The position numbers were made by a program, and so were the translations under genes. A DNA stretch of 64,000 nt from Hawksworthiomyces lignivorus (lineage: Eukaryota > Ascomycota > Sordariomycetes > Ophiostomatales > Ophiostomataceae), in contig NTMA01000074.1 in the NCBI GenBank assembly GCA_002917075.1, positions 1 to 64,000 of the forward strand, read 5' to 3'. Below the pieces are notes generated by a model, which made no database searches, had not been told where the DNA came from, and saw only the letters and a list, made by a program, of their open reading frames with translations. Below are positions 34,703 through 44,457 of this stretch, one piece after another; position 1 is the first letter of the stretch, and every line of letters begins with the position of its first letter.

Positions 34703-37014
34703 CACTAACTTTACGTATGATAATCTATCCGCTAGAGACCAGCGGATGGGCAATGCCAAATTCAGAAAACAATGGAAGTCGAGATGTGAATTGCAAGAGA
34801 GGTTTTGTGAAATTCAGAGTCGCCGAAGCCGGAAGGCCGGTTGGACCCATCAGGTTAAAAAAAAAAAAAGTCCAAGCTCCGAGCTCCTCAGGAAACTGAG
34901 CTCCGCTCGTAACAGAGTTGGCAAAAAGAGCTTCATATGCAACTCGTTTCCGGCTGAAAAACATTGCTTTTGGCTAGATAGACAAGAATTTTGAATATCC
35001 ACGCTGGGGGAGAAGAGGCAAGAGGAAGAAAACAGAGAGTTTGTGTGCGGCGGGCGCCTACAAAACGTGCTCGTATTGATATTGCTATGTAGATGCTTGT
35101 TGCTGCAGTCTTACACGGGATATAGCTGTCTGCAAAGCTTAAAGCTACATTTGCAAAGCTCTTCCCAAATTAATGGCCCATTGGAAGCTGATTTAGCTTT
35201 CTAGGCTTTTTGCTCTCTTTCACTCTGACGCCTCCGATACGGAGCCAACTTTGACTGGCTGCACCGAAAGCTGTGACAAAGTTTTATCATCTAAAATGGC
35301 GTATTATGTGCTTCTGCGAGGTTCTTGGCGGCTCCGATTTTGACAACTCTTGCGTGCTCGTCTGCATTGTCTTGCAGCAGAGGCAGCATAACATACTGAC
35401 ATCAAAGAGCCACGTCGGAAAGACGCAAGCATGCTGCATCTGCGATGGCTTCCCTTCTTCTTGGGACGGAGAGAATGAATGAGAATGTGGCACTCGGTTT
35501 CTCGTCGGCAATCGGGCAAGAGCTGAAAAATAAAAGGCTGCCGGGCGTCACCTTGAACTTTGCCAACAAAGAACAAGACACGGCATAGGTAGTTATGGGC
35601 AGCCGCGTGGGGTTCTGGCAGGAAGACAACAAAGATACATCAGTTGGCGGAGGTAAGCGAGTGAGGTCGAGATGTACACGGATTGTCCCTATCTCGAAGA
35701 GTGAGCTGTCTGAGCAGCGAGTCATTCTCCAATGTCCGATGCGCTTAGACGCCTTTACGATGCAAAAGCCGATTTGTTGCTTCCCAATCCGAGCCGTTAA
35801 ATTCTTTCAATTTTTTTTTTTTTGTTAAGACGACGTCGCTCCATTTATTCTGGCAAACTCTAGCCGTATTTCTTACATTAATGCTGCACGCCACAGAGCC
35901 ATTGACTAACATGGACTCTGGTGATTCGTTGGAAGAGAGGACCCCCTTAAGGATCATGCTAATTTATATTCGTCAAAAAAAAGATGCTACAAATTGAACC
36001 TAGAAGCATCGAAACTGCATCCAACACAAGCATGTGTACCACTGCGCCGGCCGCATACATCACATACCGTTAGAGACGGCCTTTCCTGTTAAGGGAGTTC
36101 CTTCCGAACAGACACCGTCTCTAACACTTCAAGACAGACACCCAGGTCACCGCTCAACGTGCAGAACAAAATATACTTTAAGCTCTTCTGCTGGGACCTC
36201 TTTTCTGTACCTTGTGCCTGTACGTCGTGATGCTTTTGTGCATATATAGTTTTATTATTAGCCCACCATACGCGTCACATGGAGCAGAAATGCCCCCAAT
36301 AATGCAAAGCTAGCACTCAATTTGGTGGGGTTCTTCCGCCGCTCAGCAGAAGAAACGAGGAAATTAGTGACCAACCCCCGAGCGCCCCCAGCACCTCGAC
36401 CGTTCCCCCCCTCCCAAACCCACCCAGCGAATGACCCCACCTGGCCCTACTAGAGGAAGCAAGACGACGCGACGTGCATTGGTGGTGGTTTGTACTCCGT
36501 ACGGTGTATTAATCGACTCGTTAATATGTAAAAGAACCACCCAAAGCCGATGAGCCTGCCTCTCGCCTGGGACACCGCCTCATCCCTGTCTCCGCCTTGT
36601 GAACCTTTCCGTATTGAAACTCGAATGTCTTCGCCCAGGACCTCCGAAACTAAAGGAGCAATAAGAACTGTAAATATCCTCGACCTCCTTTTCTTCTTCT
36701 TTTATTCTGTCTCATCTCCGGCTTCTCTGTGAAATCTACATTCAATGGTTCTCTACATATATTTGTCCAGGTCCCTCTGTTCCCTTTCTCTCCCTCCTGA
36801 GCCTCCAGAATCTTTATCCTTATCCTCTTTCTCCTAGCAGCAGATTGTCGTCTTCCTGTTCTGTTCTCTTATCTTTTCTGTCAGCCTGCGGCCTATCTAT
36901 CGTAATTCCTCTGGCCTCTTTTGCTTCTTATTTCCCTTATCTCTCTCTTCAAGGTTAACACACAGGAAACACGGCAAGACACGATAAACTGCACGCTCAT
37001 CTCTACACTCAGCA

Positions 37015-38859
37015 ATGGCCTTGTTTGTTGATCTCGACGACGAGGACGTCGAGCCGCCCCAGCATCTGCAGCACACCAAGCTTCTCTGGAGCAGCACCGC
37101 CGCCGTCCTCGACAAGGCCCATATGCGGCCCACGCCTCCCCCGTCGCCTCCTCTCCGGCCGCATACGACTGCCAGCCCGTCCAACCCCCCGCATGGCGAC
37201 AGGAGCACGACTGCCGCGACCGCTGCGCCGACAACCAACGCCAATGTCGAGGAGGCTCGCGAGCCTGCCGCCAAGGAGATTCCAAATTGGAACTCCATGA
37301 CGGAGGCTCTGGGATGCTATCCGTAGGCAGACGAACCCTTCCTTTGCGATTTGCTTTTATTTTGCTCTTCTATTGCTTCGTTTTGGTTTTTTGTATTGGC
37401 TTGTCTTGCTCTTTACTTGCACCTGTGCTTCTTTCGTGCTTTTTTCTTTTGACTTATCTGCTGCGCATTTTCTCTTTGCCAATGAGGTCTAGTTCCCTGC
37501 CAGGGAATCACTAACCATGAAACTCTCCTATGTCTTGCTGCTCTTCGGTTGTACAGAATCGCTGCTACTATCGCTTCTTCCATTGATTTGAACACGCTTG
37601 ACAGCCTATCACGCACCTGCCGCCAGATTCGCTCTGCGCTCCTCCAGTTCCGGAAGCCTCTGCTCGCCTCCACCCTGCGCTGCTGCAACGAAGATCTGCC
37701 CGTCGACGCCGAGGAGACGTTGCGCTTCCGGGCCCGCGCCGCCAACTGGTTTTACATGGAGGACCAAGGTCGCACAAGCTATGACGTCAAGTCTGGCCAG
37801 TGTGCGCGCGACATGGTGTCCGAGTGCCGCCGCTGCGGCACAGTGGTCTGCAGAGTACGTATCTCAGCCTGACACGTTTTGTAAAGGGCTACTTTTGGTG
37901 TTGACCACTCTGCCAGAACTGCACTATCAAGCCGCCAGCCCCCATCGTTCTCCGGGACCGGCACCGTCGCCTCTGCGATGGCTGCGTCAAGGCCCCACTC
38001 TCTCTGCTGGCCAAACCCCCCCTTCCCCGCGGCACACCACTCCACTCTGATATCATGCAGCGGGCCATCTGCTGCTGCGCGACCGAAGGCGTCTGGCTGT
38101 GCCAGCCTTGCGGTCGCACCATCCGCGGTGCGGATAGCGACTATCGATCGTATGTTGTCTTTTTCTCTCTCTTGATTTGATCCGACTTGGGCATGTGGCT
38201 TTTTTTTTTTTTTGACTGGCTTGGGTTTTGACTCACATGTGCGCAGAATCTGGAAATGGCGTACACAATACGGTGAGGTTCTGGGCGGGCTGGGCACAGG
38301 AATTGGAGAGGGCGACCGCGGCGTCATCTGCGGGAGGGAGGGCGACTGCTGCTGCGCCAAGGAGCGCGAGCAGGAGACGGACTGTGATGCCGAGGATGCA
38401 CGTGATGCCGAAGGCGCAGGGCTGGGCAGGCTGTTCGGGTCGTCGTCGGGCTCATCTGGGTCCCTGAGCTCGATGGCGTCTGCGGCCTCGTCGCCGTCGT
38501 CGACCTGGGCTGTTCCCGTAGCGCCGGCCACCCAGGCGGCAACGACTGTGGGCTCGCCGCTGTACTCGCCCGAAGTGGCGGCGGCGCTGGTGAATCGCCG
38601 GACGCCCTCGCCGGCTCTCGGGCCGGGCTATGCCAGGCACGAGATCGAGGGCATCGGGGGCGTGGTCAAGAGAAAGCGGGTCAAGATGGTCCGCGTGGGC
38701 GCCTGCGTCCACGACTGGGAAGACGAGCTCGCGAGAGGCGCCATTTTGGAAAGAGAGGTCACCGGCAAGGTCAGGAGCTGGTGCGGCTGGTGCTGGAGGC
38801 CCATCCCCAGCCAGAAAGATGTGGAGAGCGATGGGGCTGGCGCTCATTGCCACGACTAG
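37015..38859 (+). CDS. F-box-like, cysteine-rich fungal protein
   Basis: Four exons (37015-37322, 37557-37854, 37917-38149, 38247-38859) join in frame to 483 residues; donors are GTAGGC, GTACGT and GTATGT. The first exon encodes a disordered proline- and alanine-rich start. Exon 2 opens with a helical segment (ATIASSIDLNTLDSLSRTCR) that reads like an F-box, with a leucine and Cys-Arg pattern. Exons 2-3 carry closely spaced cysteines (CRRC, VCRNC, CDGC, CCC, CQPCGR) that could bind zinc. The tail is low-complexity Ser/Ala followed by VHDWEDELARGAILEREV and a WCGWCWRPIP end. If the F-box is real, the protein would be a substrate receptor of an SCF ubiquitin ligase, but no substrate-binding repeat is present. 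I do not know a characterised orthologue. The long run of T before the last acceptor is part of intron 3. Confidence 0.8.
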
Positions 38860-39567
38860 CGGGCGTTTTACTTTGAATTTGGGAAATTAAGAGGTAAGAG
38901 CGTGCGTTTCTTTTCATTGTCATTTTTTCATTTTCTATTCCTCGTTTTCTATTTTTTTTTTTTTAATTATTGCTGTGTTATTATGGGACGTTCAAAAGCA
39001 TGGAACAAACGACGCAACAAACAAACTATAAAAGGGGCGATCGACTACAATATGAGGCAGAATTGGGCCAAGTTTGTTGCGTTGTATCCAGCAACAGTTC
39101 GTAAAATGAACAAGAGAAGAGCATAAAAATACATCGAGGGTCAAAAACGGCCCTCATACAGTAAACTCGCCATGCACAATGTTGCTGGCATCTTTTCTTT
39201 TCTTTTTCTTTTTGGATACGATAGAGACTGCTCAGTAGAAATAAGATTTGCAATCAAACGTATGCTCATAGACCCTTTCATGAGTTAATGTCTAATATTG
39301 TGATTTTTCTTGCCGTAGTATGCTATTTGTACATGAAGATATTTTTTTTCTGCTATGAATTGGACTGGAAAAGCGGAATGCTGAGATGACCTCTCTTCCC
39401 TCTTTTGTGTCGTACAACCACCGGCGATATATGAAGCGCTTGCCTGGGACCCAAGATTCTTCCTCTCTATTCCACAAAGCGTGTGTTTTCGTACAATAAT
39501 ATCCATAATCTTTTCCTTCTCGTTCGAATCGTCATTACCCGCTCCTCTTCCTTTCCCTTTTCCCAAT
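38860..39567. other. convergent 3' region
   Basis: It lies between the stop of the cysteine-rich gene and the stop of the mL58 gene on the other strand. A 75-codon plus-strand frame (38902-39126) starts with a Phe-rich run from CT/T-rich DNA and then a basic stretch; I consider it chance. No other feature is seen. Confidence 0.5.
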
Positions 39568-40425
39568 TTACAGCTGCCCGTTATACAGCATCTCCCGCCG
39601 CTTCTGCCGGTCCGTTCGCGCCTTTGTCCGGATGGGACCCCACCGCTGCCGCACCGCGGCCAGCTCGGCCTCCTTCTGCGCCCGGTGCGCGGCGCTGCTC
39701 CGCACCACCAGCATCACGAACACGGGCGAGCAGTTGAACTTGCGCGCCAGCCGCAGCACGCTCCACTCGAGCGGGTCCTCGGCGCGCAGCCGGCGCATCT
39801 CGGCCACGTCGGCCTCGGTCAGGTGGTACCGCTGCGGGGGCGGGTCGTAGCTGCGGTGGGGGAGCTCGGGGGGGAGGAGAGACGAAGAAGAGGAGGAAGA
39901 GACGGCGGCGGCAGCTTCTGCGTCTGCCGCCTGGAAGAGCGAGGTGATGTTGGACCGCCGCCGCGGGTCGCTGCGGGGCAGGAACTTGAAGGGCGTCTGG
40001 TAGACCGAGGGCGCGCTGGCGGGCGGGTTGTAGAGGAGGGTGGTGGGCGCAGCGCCGGCAGGCGAGCCGGCTGCGGCGCCGATCGTGCCGAGGACGGCCG
40101 TCTCGTCACTCGTCTTGCGGCCGCTGCCACCACCGGCACCACCGTGCGGCAGAAATGAGTTATGTGGGGCGATGTTGAGGGCCCGCTTCGTCCGGTTGGC
40201 CGTCGACTTGTACCGGCGGTCACCCGGCCGGCTGCTCAGGGCCTGATGCTGCTGCTGCTGCCGCGTCATATGCGTCTGTGCCAACAGCGAGCACGCAGTG
40301 CCGGTCCATATCCGTCTCCGCGCAGAGGCGGTGGATGCTGCTGTGCCTGTAGCGGCCAGGGACTGCATGGCGGTCGCCGGCGTCGTCGAACACGCGACCC
40401 GCCGGATGAGCCGTTGTGCGTCCAT
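39568..40425 (-). CDS. mitochondrial large-ribosomal-subunit protein mL58 (MRPL20 family)
   Basis: This intronless gene encodes 285 residues from the ATG at 40425; the open frame further upstream has only a TTG. The C-terminal half carries the family core: YHLTEADVAEMRRLRAEDP, then WSVLRLARKFNCSPVFV, a helix-turn-helix-like block followed by a basic AHRAQKEAE... tail, as in Pfam MRP-L20. The N-terminus is Arg/Ser/Ala/Thr-rich with almost no acidic residues, matching a mitochondrial presequence. Gln-rich (QQQQHQ) and Gly-rich linkers follow. The role is structural, in the fungal mitoribosome. Poly-Ser and Ala runs before the core look recent. It is divergent from the four-helix membrane protein gene 725 bp away. 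Confidence 0.9.
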   Translation of the reverse strand: MDAQRLIRRVACSTTPATAMQSLAATGTAASTASARRRIWTGTACSLLAQTHMTRQQQQHQALSSRPGDRRYKSTANRTKRALNIAPHNSFLPHGGAGGGSGRKTSDETAVLGTIGAAAGSPAGAAPTTLLYNPPASAPSVYQTPFKFLPRSDPRRRSNITSLFQAADAEAAAAVSSSSSSSLLPPELPHRSYDPPPQRYHLTEADVAEMRRLRAEDPLEWSVLRLARKFNCSPVFVMLVVRSSAAHRAQKEAELAAVRQRWGPIRTKARTDRQKRREMLYNGQL

Positions 40426-41150
40426 CTGGCGACGGGAAGAGGGGAAATGTGGCAGAGAAAAAGGTGAAAATTCAGATGGACTATGACTCCATAAATTTTC
40501 CAATTGGTTTTCTTTGCTGTTGGTTCGTCTCCTGCCTCGTAGTCGCCGTTTGGTAACGCTCGTCGTCGCTGGTTTCGAAGCCCGACTGCTTGAAAAAATT
40601 GCTGTCGCGAGAGCATAGAAAAAGAAAAAAAATTAGGGGCATAGCTCCATTGAGTTCCTGCACTAAAATCACGTGTCAATATCCACAATCAGGTAAGTCA
40701 GCTTGTGGTATCAGGTGACTTTTGTGGATGCCAAAAGGATGCTAGTGGGAAGAGTGGGGCTTAAGGCGGAGGAGGGGGTGGAGATTGGGACGACTTATAC
40801 CGGTTTAGACCTGCTATTATGGGAATGAAGGGGCTTGAGAGGGGGCCCGCTGCAAGGCAACCAGCATTTCCTTGGTTCCTGGCCGTTGACAACAGTCGAA
40901 CGTGTTCTCTGCTACGTAGGGCACGTCACCATTGATGAGCACACCTGCACGGTCACCTTTTCCCTTGATTTTTGTTTGCATCCTTTTCGAACTTCCATTG
41001 TTACTGTGCTCTTCTTTGTTTTTGATAGTGTGAGCCTGAGGAAGCATCATCGTTTAGCTCACATACAGTCCATCGTCTCTCTCCTTCGGCGTGTTCATCT
41101 CTCACATGTGAATTGATACGTTGGTGGCTGGAAGAGCTGCAATCGACACA
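40426..41150. promoter_or_regulatory. shared promoter region of mL58 and the membrane-protein gene
   Basis: The two flanking genes diverge, so this 725-bp region must hold both promoters. No TATA box is obvious next to either start. Nothing coding is seen. Confidence 0.45.
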
Positions 41151-41874
41151 ATGACTCGCATCGTTGTCTACGGAAGCGCTCTGCTTGGCTTCGTGGGTGG
41201 TAAGTTTAGCACATCTCGCTGTCCATATTTTTTTGGTCTGTTGTAGCTGACGTCTCTGCGCCTGCCCAGCCACCGCCATGACCCTCGCCGCCAACCTCAT
41301 CCCCAACTGGGTCGAGTACGCCATGTATCCCACGGCGATCGGCAGCGACCCCTTCTGGCTCAACCTGGGCCTGCACCAGTCGTGCTCGTCCGAGGGCCCG
41401 ACGCCGCGCCTCGGCCGCGGCCACTGCCGGCCGTTCCCCCAGACCGAGACCGACTGCTACCCAGACGACCCGTCGCAGCCGCGGCCGAGCTTCTGCACGC
41501 TCTGGCGCAGCGCCGGCTTCACCATGGAGGCCGCCTTCGTCCTGGAGCTCATCGTGCTGCTCGGCTTCTTCTTTGTGCTCTGCGGCGGCGACAGCCGCAC
41601 CAAGCGCCACTACGGCTGGCGCCTGCTCAGCCCGCTCATCCTGGCCGCCGCCGCGCTGCAGCTGGCCGCCATGGTCCTCGTGGCCCACCTGGTGAGCAAC
41701 GACGACCGCTTCCTGGTGCCCGGCTGGCGGCTCGCCACGTCGTGGCGCCTTTGCACGGCCAGCTGGGTGGTGGCGCTGATCGCCGGCGTCGGCCTGGCCG
41801 CGTCGGCCTGGGTGCTGCCGCCTGAAGATGGCTACGAGTTCCTGCGGGACACTATCGCCGATTTCAATTCTTAG
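41151..41874 (+). CDS. claudin/PMP22-like four-helix membrane protein
   Basis: Two exons (41151-41199 and 41270-41874), joined after a short 70-nt intron with a GTAAGT donor, give 217 residues. Four hydrophobic helices are visible: residues about 4-27, about 115-140 (AAFVLELIVLLGFFFVLCGG), a third (LLSPLILAAAALQLAAMVLV) and a fourth (CTASWVVALIAGVGLAASAW). The large first extracellular loop contains WLNLGLHQSC and three further cysteines, resembling the W-GL-C-C signature of claudin and Fig1/Sur7-type proteins. Fungal members act in the plasma membrane, in cell-cell fusion or eisosomes, but no specific role can be assigned. The alternative acceptor at about 41246 would change the start of exon 2 but not the core. 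Confidence in the gene is high; confidence in the family link is moderate. Confidence 0.8.
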
Positions 41875-42851
41875 AGAGGTTGGGTGTTTCTTGGATTCTA
41901 TTATATCTGGAGTAATGCCAGCTGGCAGACTATTTTTTTCTCTTTTACTTTGTTCTCTCAATGCTTCTCTTCCAGCTGCTAGGGCGTTTTCCTATTTGCC
42001 GATTCTGTATACCCGGCACCTTTTTCATTGCTTTCTTTTCTTTTCTTCTTCTAAACACTGTACAATTTTTGAGATGATCGGCCCTTTGTGCGGCAAGGGG
42101 AGACAACACTGTTTATGGCGTTTCTGGGTTTTATAACGAGATGTCCCTACGACACGGGAAATGGCAATGCTATTTTAGGGGCTGTCTCTGCTGCGAGTCA
42201 GGCCATATCTGACTTTATATGCCAGACAACTAATTCGAACTAAATTCTAAAAGTAAACTTCGTTCACTTAAATAGTTAATGTCTATTTGTTGTACGTCTT
42301 TGCTCGAAATGTGATGTTTATGGCAAATAGCAAGCAAAGCCTTTTTTTTTTTTTTTTCGTGGTGACTTTTACTTTCTCTTGGGCAGCTAGATAACGGCTT
42401 TTTTCTCCGATTTATAATTCCAAGCCAGAGACATCGTCTTCGATTATGACATCTTGAGCCAATTCAACATATCGCCACTGCCGCCTACAAGAAAGAAGAA
42501 GGGGAACAGCTTGGCGAGCGTGTGAAGATTAGAAACCCAGAACGATAAGCGGGGAAATTGAGTCTGAGGAAAATATATCGAGAAGACGGGCTTCATCACA
42601 AGATTCCTACTCACATACATACGAAGCAACAACATAGGAATTCAGAAAGAAGAGATTAGAGGTAATATTTTGTCTGTGAAAAGAGACCCGTGTAAACTAG
42701 AATTGCCCCATCAGGGAAGCTTGCCCACTAAAGAAAAGCCTGGTCCGCTATAAGCCGTCGTGATGCCATCTGGCTGCCCCGCATTCTCCGACGACTCTCC
42801 GACTAATCGCAATCGAGAGCCGAAACAACCCTTTATCTAAGAGCTTTTTAT

Positions 42852-42866
42852 CGGACAATTCGTCCG
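42852..42866. promoter_or_regulatory. palindromic CGG-N9-CCG site
   Basis: TCGGAC and GTCCGA form a perfect 6-bp inverted repeat separated by five bases (42851-42867), giving CGG-N9-CCG. Inverted CGG triplets are the standard target of Zn(II)2Cys6 fungal regulators. The site lies 10 bp upstream of the TATA box and about 84 bp upstream of the omega-amidase ATG, a good place for a specific activator or repressor. Confidence 0.45.
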
Positions 42867-42876
42867 ATCCGATTCC

Positions 42877-42883
42877 TATAAAA
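42877..42883 (+). promoter_or_regulatory. TATA box of the omega-amidase gene
   Basis: TATAAAA lies 67 bp upstream of the ATG at 42950, followed by a CT-rich stretch typical of fungal transcription starts. Confidence 0.6.
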
Positions 42884-42949
42884 CCCTTTCTCTTCAAACT
42901 CTGCTACGCGTCTGCCGCTGCTAGCATCAATTACAAGAGTGACAAAATC

Positions 42950-44083
42950 ATGCGACAGGTGCTACGTACAGCCAGTCTAATCTCCCGCCGTACAGCAGCA
43001 GTCTCTATCACATCGGCCTCTCCCGCGCTCTTGCTTGTGTGCCAACGTCGCGCGCCCAGCAGCAGCCCGTCGTCTTTTGGCATCCGACAGATCAACTTAA
43101 CCCGCCCGTTCTCCTCCTCTTCCTCCTCCAGCTCTGCGCAGAAGACCATGGCGACCGCTGCCCCGCTCCTGCGCAAGCCGGTCAAGCTGGCCTGCGTGCA
43201 GCTGGCCAGCGGCGCCGACAAGGCGGCGAACCTGGCGCACGCGCGCGACAAGGTGCTCGAGGCGGGCCGGCAGGGCGCGGGCATCGTGGTGCTTCCCGAG
43301 TGCTTCAACTCGCCGTACGGCTGCGACTATTTTCCCGCGTACGCCGAGCGGCTGCAGCCGTCGCCGCCGTCGCCCGAGGCCAGCCCCAGCTTCCACGCGC
43401 TGTCCGCCATGGCCAAGGAGGCCGGCGTGTACCTGGTGGGCGGGTCGATCCCGGAGGCGGCGCCGGCGGCGGCAGAGGGACGAGAGGGAGACGGCGCGGC
43501 AAAGCAGATGTACTACAACACGTCGCTGACGTTTGGGCCCGACGGCAAGCTGCTGGCGTCGCACCGCAAGGTGCACCTGTTCGACATTGACATCCCCGGC
43601 AAGATCCGGTTCAAGGAGTCCGAGGTGCTGTCGCCCGGCAACAAGGTCACGCTGGTGGACCTGCCCGACTACGGCACCATCGCCGTGGCCATCTGCTACG
43701 ACGTGCGCTTCCCCGAGCTGGCCACCATCGCCGCCCGCCGCGGCGCCTTCGCCCTCGTCTACCCGGGCGCCTTCAACACCACCACCGGCCCGCTGCACTG
43801 GCGCCTGCAGGCCCAGGCCCGCGCCATGGACAACCAGCTGTACGTCGCCTTCTGCTCGCCGGCCCGCGACATGGCCGCCAGCTACCACGCCTGGGGCCAC
43901 AGCATGGTCGTCGACCCGATGGCGCAGGTGCTCGTCGAGGCCGACGAGAACGAGACCATCGTGGCCGCCGACCTGGACGCCGCCAAGATCGAGGAGACGC
44001 GCAAGGCGATCCCCCTGCGCGACCAGCGGCGGTTCGACGTGTACCCCGACGTGAGTGCGGGCAAGGTGCGGTACGAAGAATAA
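42950..44083 (+). CDS. Nit2-type omega-amidase, nitrilase superfamily
   Basis: The enzyme hydrolyses omega-amides such as alpha-ketoglutaramate, a metabolite-repair and nitrogen-salvage reaction. The single-exon frame is 377 residues. The Glu-Lys-Cys triad is complete: E117 in VLPECF, K207 in SHRKVHLFD and C249 in AICYDVRFPE, with GAFNTTTGPLHW downstream as in Nit2/Nit3. Residues 1-66 are Arg/Ser-rich with few acids and look like a mitochondrial presequence. A second ATG at 43148 in strong context (ACCATGG) would start the bare catalytic domain. The two starts could give mitochondrial and cytosolic forms from one gene. The run of TCC/TCT codons before that second ATG also resembles a pyrimidine tract before AG, so an intron there, with the second ATG as the only start, is an alternative. 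It converges on the spermidine synthase gene. Confidence 0.9.
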   Translation: MRQVLRTASLISRRTAAVSITSASPALLLVCQRRAPSSSPSSFGIRQINLTRPFSSSSSSSSAQKTMATAAPLLRKPVKLACVQLASGADKAANLAHARDKVLEAGRQGAGIVVLPECFNSPYGCDYFPAYAERLQPSPPSPEASPSFHALSAMAKEAGVYLVGGSIPEAAPAAAEGREGDGAAKQMYYNTSLTFGPDGKLLASHRKVHLFDIDIPGKIRFKESEVLSPGNKVTLVDLPDYGTIAVAICYDVRFPELATIAARRGAFALVYPGAFNTTTGPLHWRLQAQARAMDNQLYVAFCSPARDMAASYHAWGHSMVVDPMAQVLVEADENETIVAADLDAAKIEETRKAIPLRDQRRFDVYPDVSAGKVRYEE

Positions 44084-44457
44084 GAGAGAGGGGGAAAGGA
44101 ACAAAATGTAGTTCACATAGATAAAAATAATAATAGAGTTTTAGTAAGGAGACTCGAGAATACAGAGATTCATTACTCAAAATTTCTCTATCTCTATAAT
44201 CTTGCGGTGGATTGAAGCTTTTGTCGAAAAAACCCATATGGCATTTTGCTGCCCCAAAAAAATCTTTCAACCACCAATTTTTTCTTTTTTGTATGAAGCT
44301 ATCCCAGCCTCTACCGAGAACCCCGTTCCACCGTTTTATTTTCCATTGGGCCGAAAGCAGGTAAAAATCCAAGGCAACATATGCAGCTTGCATGAAACAA
44401 AATTCATAAAAAAAAATTACTCAATTCTACGGACCGTCTGTCTTCTTTCCGCTTTGT
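44084..44457. other. convergent 3' region of omega-amidase and spermidine synthase
   Basis: AT-rich sequence between two stop codons on opposite strands. No gene or structured RNA is seen. Confidence 0.6.

Larger units (their letters stand above)
31996..37014. other. 5-kb spacer upstream of trehalase and of the cysteine-rich gene
   Basis: Both flanking genes start at its edges and point outward, so both promoters lie here. I find no convincing gene in the middle; the many small frames have no domain and overlap in several frames. It contains AGGGG stress elements near the trehalase side, a 12-bp tandem repeat near 34.68 kb, simple CATC-type repeats near 33.40 kb, and long CT-rich stretches before 37015. 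Long non-coding transcripts are possible but not visible from sequence. Confidence 0.5.
41875..42949. other. spacer upstream of the omega-amidase gene
   Basis: No coding sequence is supported. The left part is T-rich 3' flank of the membrane-protein gene; the right end carries a palindromic CGG site and a TATA box described separately. The octamer TCTCCGAC occurs twice, at 42785-42792 and 42796-42803. Confidence 0.55.

Noticed and set aside
38902..39126. 75-codon gene between the cysteine-rich gene and mL58
   Set aside because: Its start is a Phe run from T-rich DNA and the remainder has no domain; it lies between two convergent 3' ends.
43097..44116. 339-codon minus-strand frame opposite the omega-amidase
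   Set aside because: Antisense shadow of a gene whose catalytic triad is intact on the other strand.
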